DNA of 11,676 bases, from NCBI GenBank assembly GCA_012064415.1, contig SSNU01002960.1, forward strand, positions 1-11,676. Direction: 5' to 3'. The DNA is from Gyrodactylus bullatarudis (Eukaryota; Platyhelminthes; Monogenea; Gyrodactylidea; Gyrodactylidae). The notes below the pieces were generated by a model. That model saw only the letters and a program-made list of their open reading frames with translations, did no database searches and was not told the origin of the DNA. Numbering within the stretch: the first letter of the stretch is position 1; each line of letters begins with the position of its first letter. Positions 7,128-11,676 of this stretch are shown piece after piece. The position numbers and the translations under genes are program-made.

Positions 7128-7973
7128 TCAATTTTAGGCATATTTTACATTTTGTACAGAGAATACAAATTATTTTTTCCTGAGAATTTAGATGAAACTT
7201 TCATCCATTTAGGGTTTCCTCATGTAAGAAAGAATAACCCTATTATTCTGTACGAATTCTCTTGGTCAGAAAGAACCTTTAATGTTTATTCATGGTGTGA
7301 AAAAACCTCGTTCCCTATCTAGAGAGGAAATAGACATACTGAATTATAAATTCTCTGAAACAGGATGGATGACTCGCGAACTATTCACCTCCTTTTTAAA
7401 TGATTGGAACACAAAGTTAAGATCCGAGAAGAGAAAAATAATATTATTTATGGATAATGCATCTTCTAATCAGCTTCTCAGCCAAGAAAGGCTCTCGAAC
7501 ATCAAAGTAAACTTATTAAATTTTAATATATTTAGATCGAGTACTTTCCCCGAATTGCACTCCAGTTTGTCAGCCTATTGATGCGGGTATCGTCATGTCA
7601 TTCAAATGCAAATATCATAAATTAATAAATGAGAAAATATTTGCGGAAAAAATTCCCATGAATGATATAAAAAAAAATTGATCTGAGGTGTTGTCTTTTC
7701 ACAGTAAAGAGAGCATGGGAAGAGGTTACCGAGGAGACCATCATTAATTGTTTCCACACAACAAAATTTATTGTAAAAGATAGGAATGTTGTGAACTATG
7801 AAGCAATATTAGGGAAGATTAAATATATTAGAAACTTCCTAGAGCTTGAGAAAAGATATGGCTCTTTAGAAGTTCTCGAAAATTTGAAAATTTTTAAAGA
7901 TTCTATAAATTCTACTTTCGATGTATATGATTTTGAATTAATTTATTTTATATTTAACTCAATTGATTTTTAA
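7128..7973 (+). pseudogene. Tigger/pogo-type DDE transposase, catalytic domain, frameshifted
   Basis: Four open segments in three frames read in order as a DDE_1 domain. The first (about 7128-7227) has LFFPENLDETFIHLGFPHV with catalytic Asp 1 at 7191-7193 (family: iyN-x-DETG). The second (7228-7581) has ERITLLFCTNSLGQKEPL, KKPR, GWMTRELFTSFLNDWN and KRKIILFMDNASSNQ with Asp 2 at 7453-7455. The third (7520-7681) has LSPNCTPVCQPIDAGIVMSF with Asp 3 at 7580-7582 (family: LPPNTT..QPLDQGI...FK). The fourth (7671-7973) has VKRAWEEVTEETIINCF, matching the conserved 'AW..V....I.NCF' block, and runs to a TAA. The shift before segment four falls in the A-run 7669-7677. The His of 'DN..SH' is Asn here. 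No terminal inverted repeats or TA duplications were found. It is a dead member of the Tc1/mariner superfamily, pogo/Tigger branch. Confidence 0.85.
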
Positions 7974-8768
7974 TTTATGAAAATTGAGGATTTCAGATGA
8001 AAAGCTTATTGAGAACCAAAAGAATGAAATGAAAATGTTTACACGCTAAGTCTGTTCTCATTGGTTGTTGTAATGGAGCGATATTATTGGTTGACAGGTT
8101 CAGTATAATACGAAAACGAGAAAGGGGAGAAAGGATAACTCGCCTCGTCATGTGTGAAATTGACTGTAGTAAATTTTAATTATTCAATGCTCTCAAGTGA
8201 AATATTCACCTAAGTTTACACATTCTACTAAAATAATACTTCTTTTATTATACTCTTTAAAATTTTGACATTATGTTGATCTTTTATAAACTTTTTATAG
8301 CAAAAAAAACCTTGGATTCGGTAAAACACTGTAATTTCTACATTGTTCTTAATCACGCTAAAAAATTTCAGAATCATTTTATTTCGATCAGATGAACATA
8401 CTTCAAAATCTCAATAAATATCAAAACATTTTGCTAAACTATGTTATATATTTAATCACTGAATGTACATTTTACATTTCTTGAAGAATCATAAGCAGTT
8501 TCAATATTAAATTTATAAAAGTTTTAAAACGAAAATGAAAACTCACCACAAGGGATTCATTTTCATTTCATCGATGTTAAAAAGCTTTTAGTCTCTTTAT
8601 CATTCAGAAAAATTACTGGGAAACATTTCTATAGATTAGCCCGAGTAATTAGCATGAAAGGGTCTAAAAAGGTTCTAATTAATAAGGTTAACTATGTTTT
8701 CATACACAATAGAAATCGATAATGATTTTCATCTGATCTTTTCAATCATCTCAAGGCTAATTCTTCTG
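7974..8768. other. Non-coding stretch downstream of the Tigger relic
   Basis: No coding frame is recognised. Around 8040-8170 the base composition is richer in G and C, with two ATTGGTTG boxes (near 8059 and 8088). This might be the former 3' end of the Tigger element, but no repeat matching its 5' side was found. Confidence 0.4.
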
Positions 8769-8899
8769 AGATTCTGACTTTTCGAAATAAATCCTAAAGA
8801 ACTTTTTCAATTTTCTATTCTAGATAGATAAATTGATATATTATTTAAAATAGAAAAATGAGAAGGTTCTTTAGGATTTATTTCAAAAATTCAGAATCT
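8769..8899. repeat. Long imperfect hairpin (~50-bp arms)
   Basis: Bases 8769-8820 and 8847-8899 are inverted copies. The central 19 bases, GAAATAAATCCTAAAGAAC at 8784-8802, match 8866-8884 inverted without error. Outward, AGATTCTGA (8769-8777) pairs with TCAGAATCT (8891-8899). The loop is about 26 AT-rich bases. It could be a foldback element, the end-to-end remains of a MITE, or a template for hairpin RNA. No coding frame overlaps it. Confidence 0.75.
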
Positions 8900-10616
8900 A
8901 AGACATTTAAAACAAACTGATATATACGCAAACACTACCGATAGGCAATCGAGATAAACATTTTCTTTGTTATCACAGTTTCTGATAAATTAGAATTGAT
9001 AAAAATAAGGTATTATTTTATGACCGAATAAAAAAATAATCCATATGACTTAATAACTTTGGACCTTGATGTCAAAAATAAACCAAATTTTTGACGTTTT
9101 TAGAATCCAGTTTTTTGCAAGATAAAATATGCTTTCCAAGACATTTTGAGGTCCTATTGATAACTGTTAAAGTTTCCTCTAGGAACTCTAGGAAATAAAG
9201 AATTTATACCTAATAAAATCATTTCATTTGAAGCTATTGGTGGATTGGTTTTTTCTGATAAAATGGAATGGCCTATTAGATATAAGGAGTTGGTATGACA
9301 GTTGAATTTGAAAAATCCCACCTGTTTAAAAGTAAATATTTATATGCAGGTATTGGCCTATCAGAATTTCTGGGTTTCGAGCTTTCTGTAAGGAAATGAG
9401 ACAAGTTTTAACTTCCAGATCAATAAAGGTTTTCCATGACTACATTTGACGATGAATAGTGCCTGGTTCAAGGATCGTTACAGATGAGTGAAAGGGTTAT
9501 CAAGGTATAGATTACTTCAGCGATCTACATGATACAGTTAACTGAAAGCACCACTTTGTATATCCATTCACTTGCGCATATTCAAGAAAAGAGAAGCCTA
9601 AAGCTAGAAGTTACATCACTGGTGCATCTGAATAAACGCATAAAACTTTTTGAGGGAAGCTTAAATACGAAATATTTCATAGCCAATTCAAGATCGAATA
9701 TATTTATCACGGCCATCAAATTCATTTGAGTATAATCTTTGAAATTTATCCTGAATATCTTTTTGTAACATTCAGTTTTCACCCTCACAACTATAAAATG
9801 TACAGTCAATTTCCTGAATAGTGAGTTGTCATCTCTCATTAAAAAAAATCAAAATTGTGAAAAAAGAAATAATAAGCAAACCCTTCCCAACCCAAGTACA
9901 AAATGAGAGCCAATCAGATTCATCCTAACTTTTGTAATTTATTATATATGTTAAAGTTGAAGTAATGAATTAGGGAATATCAAAACTCCCTAGTTAATCT
10001 TGATAAACTGTGAGATTTTAGTTGAAGTAATGAATGAATTGAGTTTTCATTAGTTTAACTGAACATTCCCTGAAATTATACACCAAGCATAGTTTGTATA
10101 TTCGATCTATTACCAAAGTATAACATACGTATTATTCTTTGTAAAATGTGCATTAGCACAAAGAATGAAGCAACGAGTTTAGAATCCCCAATCAAAATAT
10201 CAGTGTGGGCTCCTGTATTGAGGATTTTATTCCATTCGAAATAACTTCTTAACTGAGAACAAGATTTTTTGCTTTTGATTTCTGAGATTGGTGTATTTTG
10301 TAAATATAGCACGAACCTGGACTCAGGAAAAGAAAACAGCCAATCAAATCACACCTCATAAAAAATTTATGTTTGTAAAATATGCAGAAATATATGTTTG
10401 TGTTAAGTGCAACTATTTGGGTTTAGTTAAAAAAGAATATGAACCTTAGGGTTATGATAGTATTCGTATAGATAGTTAGATATTTGGAATTTGAAAAAAC
10501 CTGTATACATTGTTTACTTTTTGTTAGATCTATTGTTTGCCTTCTGTTATTATCCCTTATTAAAATCCAAGTCTTCCCCGTTTATGTTTATGGGCAAATT
10601 TCACTCGAATATTATT
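8900..10616. other. Non-coding AT-rich stretch
   Basis: Short frames occur (for example 9529-9729 plus, 9582-9839 minus, 10076-10312 minus) but none has a recognisable motif, and two overlap on opposite strands. Small structures seen are a perfect 9-bp stem, GTCAAAAAT / ATTTTTGAC (9071-9095), a 15-base direct repeat, GTTGAAGTAATGAAT (9956-9970 and 10021-10035), and a hairpin built on ATTCTTTGT / ACAAAGAAT (10134-10166). I can assign no function. Confidence 0.45.
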
Positions 10617-10664
10617 GGTTCCCTGTAAGGACCATCAGAATTGAGGATTTCTGATGGGGGAACC
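10617..10664. repeat. Two-tier hairpin
   Basis: The outer arms GGTTCCC (10617-10623) and GGGAACC (10658-10664) pair perfectly. After an 8-base bulge on the left only, the inner arms CCATCAGAA (10632-10640) and TTCTGATGG (10649-10657) also pair perfectly around an 8-base loop. The arms are more GC-rich than the surroundings. It does not fit a tRNA or any RNA family I can name. Confidence 0.8.
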
Positions 10665-10970
10665 TAGATGTTATTATTTATTCAGCTCTACAGTAATGCC
10701 TAAGAAGGCTCAAAAAATAAGTTTTCTTATTAGTGCAGCACCTATACTTACAAAGGTTACTAGAATTATTTCGTTCTAGGTGCTTAGGTAATATATCCCA
10801 CAGAAACGTCATATTTGGAAATGGATTAGCCCATGTCGCTGAATGTAACAGCTTACTAATTGATCCCACCGAGACTGGTATGAAAAAAACTCACATAATA
10901 ATAATATTTATTAAACAATACATGTGTTATCTATATAAACATTAAATAGATTCTTCAGTTTTGAGGAAAT
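10665..10970. other. Unassigned stretch with overlapping short frames
   Basis: Opposed short frames (10678-10869 minus and 10733-10945 plus) overlap and show no family motif. Neither is called as a gene. Confidence 0.4.
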
Positions 10971-11291
10971 TTATAAATTATTAAGTTTTTTTAATTCATT
11001 TTTAAATTCATCAAGAGTTTTCATCTTATGATTAAGTTTTTTAAATATGTTCTTGGCTTTGTTGAAAATTGATAGCTTTTTTAGATTGCCATATTCAGGA
11101 ACATTGGAGCGTAGGCCTTGACGATTGGAGTTACCCAGGGGTGAGAGTTTGATTAGGGTAATTGTTTTGAGTTCTTTTCTTAGCCACAAGGAGTTCTTCG
11201 TGGATTTCATTTCAGTTTGGTATGTTGATGACAAAAGGCGCGTAAATCTGTTGCATGCTGTTTGTATTTTTTTAGACCATTTGTCACTGTT
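10971..11291 (-). CDS. Hypothetical lysine-rich open frame, unidentified
   Basis: On the minus strand a frame is open for 106 codons between stops, with an internal ATG at 11232-11234 that would give 87 residues. It is Lys/Asn/Leu-rich. Segments include SDKWSKKIQTACNRFTRLL, KNSLWLRKELKTITLIKL, and a C-terminal heptad-like tail, MKTLDEFKNELKKLNNL, that could form a short coiled coil. I recognise no domain. An overlapping plus frame (11125-11364) contains YVDD by chance but has no other reverse transcriptase block. The frame is long for such AT-rich DNA and is basic and hydrophilic, which slightly favours the minus strand. It may be a coding relic of the element whose helix-turn-helix frame starts nearby at 11357, or chance. 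Confidence 0.25.
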   Translation of the reverse strand, partial: NSDKWSKKIQTACNRFTRLLSSTYQTEMKSTKNSLWLRKELKTITLIKLSPLGNSNRQGLRSNVPEYGNLKKLSIFNKAKNIFKKLNHKMKTLDEFKNELKKLNNL

Positions 11292-11356
11292 TTATTGGTT
11301 TGTTAAGGCTAAACCTAATCGAATCTTTGTTGATCATTTCATTCTCTTACTCTGTC

Positions 11357-11676
11357 ATGGCTAGAGCTAAAAATTTAACCCTACGTGAACAAATGAAGAT
11401 CATGTCACTTGTAAACCAGAACTTATCTTATGAGCAAATAGCTCATCAAGTTAACTGTACGACTAAACAGGTCGGAAACGCTATCAAAAATTTTGGAAAT
11501 CTATCATCTAAAGGCTCAAAAGGCCGATATTGCTCAAGAAGCGCAGCTTTATGGAGTTGAAGAAACAGCATCAAAACATGACATTTCCAAACGTCTAGTC
11601 AAATCCTATATGATAAATCAAGAATTATTAATGGAAACAGCTTCTACCAGAAGTCCGACTTGCAAACAAATGTTTC
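11357..11676 (+). pseudogene. Helix-turn-helix-like coding relic, cut by window edge
   Basis: An ATG at 11357 opens a frame reading MARAKNLTLREQMKIMSLV, then NQNLSYEQIAHQVNCTTKQV, which has the spacing of a homeodomain-like helix-turn-helix as in Tc1-type transposase N-termini ('LS...IA..V.....TV...I'). That frame stops with TGA at 11558-11560. The +1 frame, open from about 11460 to the edge, continues with KADIAQEAQLYGVEETASKH and DISKRLVKSY, which looks like a second helix-turn-helix. The two together suggest a bipartite DNA-binding region with one frameshift near 11490-11525. No catalytic domain is inside the window. A transposase is most likely, but family and intactness cannot be determined here. 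Confidence 0.45.

Noticed and set aside
8095..8170. Possible right terminal repeat of the Tigger element (ACTG-TA near 8163-8168)
   Set aside because: The corresponding CAGT-type sequence with matching internal bases was not found upstream of 6596.
9529..9839. Overlapping plus and minus frames of 66 and 85 codons
   Set aside because: They overlap on opposite strands, have no motifs, and are lengths expected by chance in a window of this size.
10076..10312. 78-codon minus frame containing TGAHTDILIGDSKL, considered as a retroviral-type protease
   Set aside because: The DTGA catalytic motif is absent, and no neighbouring gag or RT sequence supports it.
11125..11364. Plus-strand frame containing YVDD, considered as a reverse transcriptase catalytic motif
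   Set aside because: No other RT block flanks the YVDD, and the opposite strand is equally open. It is treated as a chance tetrapeptide.

Overview
This is AT-rich DNA with no uninterrupted gene. It looks like intergenic or heterochromatic sequence from an animal, most likely an arthropod. The evidence is the content: relics of Penelope-like retroelements (PLEs), a piggyBac-type deletion derivative and a Tigger/pogo-type DNA transposon. There is no bacterial gene packing, operon, rRNA, tRNA or CRISPR array. The species cannot be read from the sequence.

Layout. (1) Positions 1-171 (minus) are an open frame cut by the window edge. Its first ~135 bases recur at 3866-3999 at about 85% identity, inside a second minus-strand relic (3734-3990); the encoded family was not recognised. 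(2) Positions 1087-1919 (minus) hold the N-terminal half of a PLE reverse transcriptase, broken by at least three frameshifts. (3) Positions 1920-3733 are mostly non-coding, with a ~350 bp element bounded by long inverted repeats (2118-2470) and a short tandem duplication. (4) Positions 4733-5200 (plus) hold the C-terminal part of a PLE reverse transcriptase, also frameshifted. It is followed by two diverged copies of a ~44 bp sequence (5282-5325 and 6031-6073). The second copy sits in what can be folded as a type I hammerhead ribozyme (6001-6061), a motif known from PLE terminal repeats. (5) Between those copies lies a ~462 bp non-autonomous piggyBac element (5468-5929). It has 16-bp perfect terminal inverted repeats, a TTAA on one side, and the first ~46 codons of a transposase. 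(6) Positions 6596-7973 (plus) are a decayed Tigger/pogo transposase; the three catalytic Asp codons are identifiable, but in three different frames. (7) Positions 7974-10970 are non-coding, with two notable hairpins (8769-8899 and 10617-10664). (8) The right end has a lysine-rich unidentified minus-strand frame (10971-11291) and a helix-turn-helix-like coding relic running off the edge (11357-11676).

The parts do not form a pathway. They are layered mobile-element remains. The most informative layer is the PLE 3' end plus hammerhead repeats, apparently split by the piggyBac insertion.
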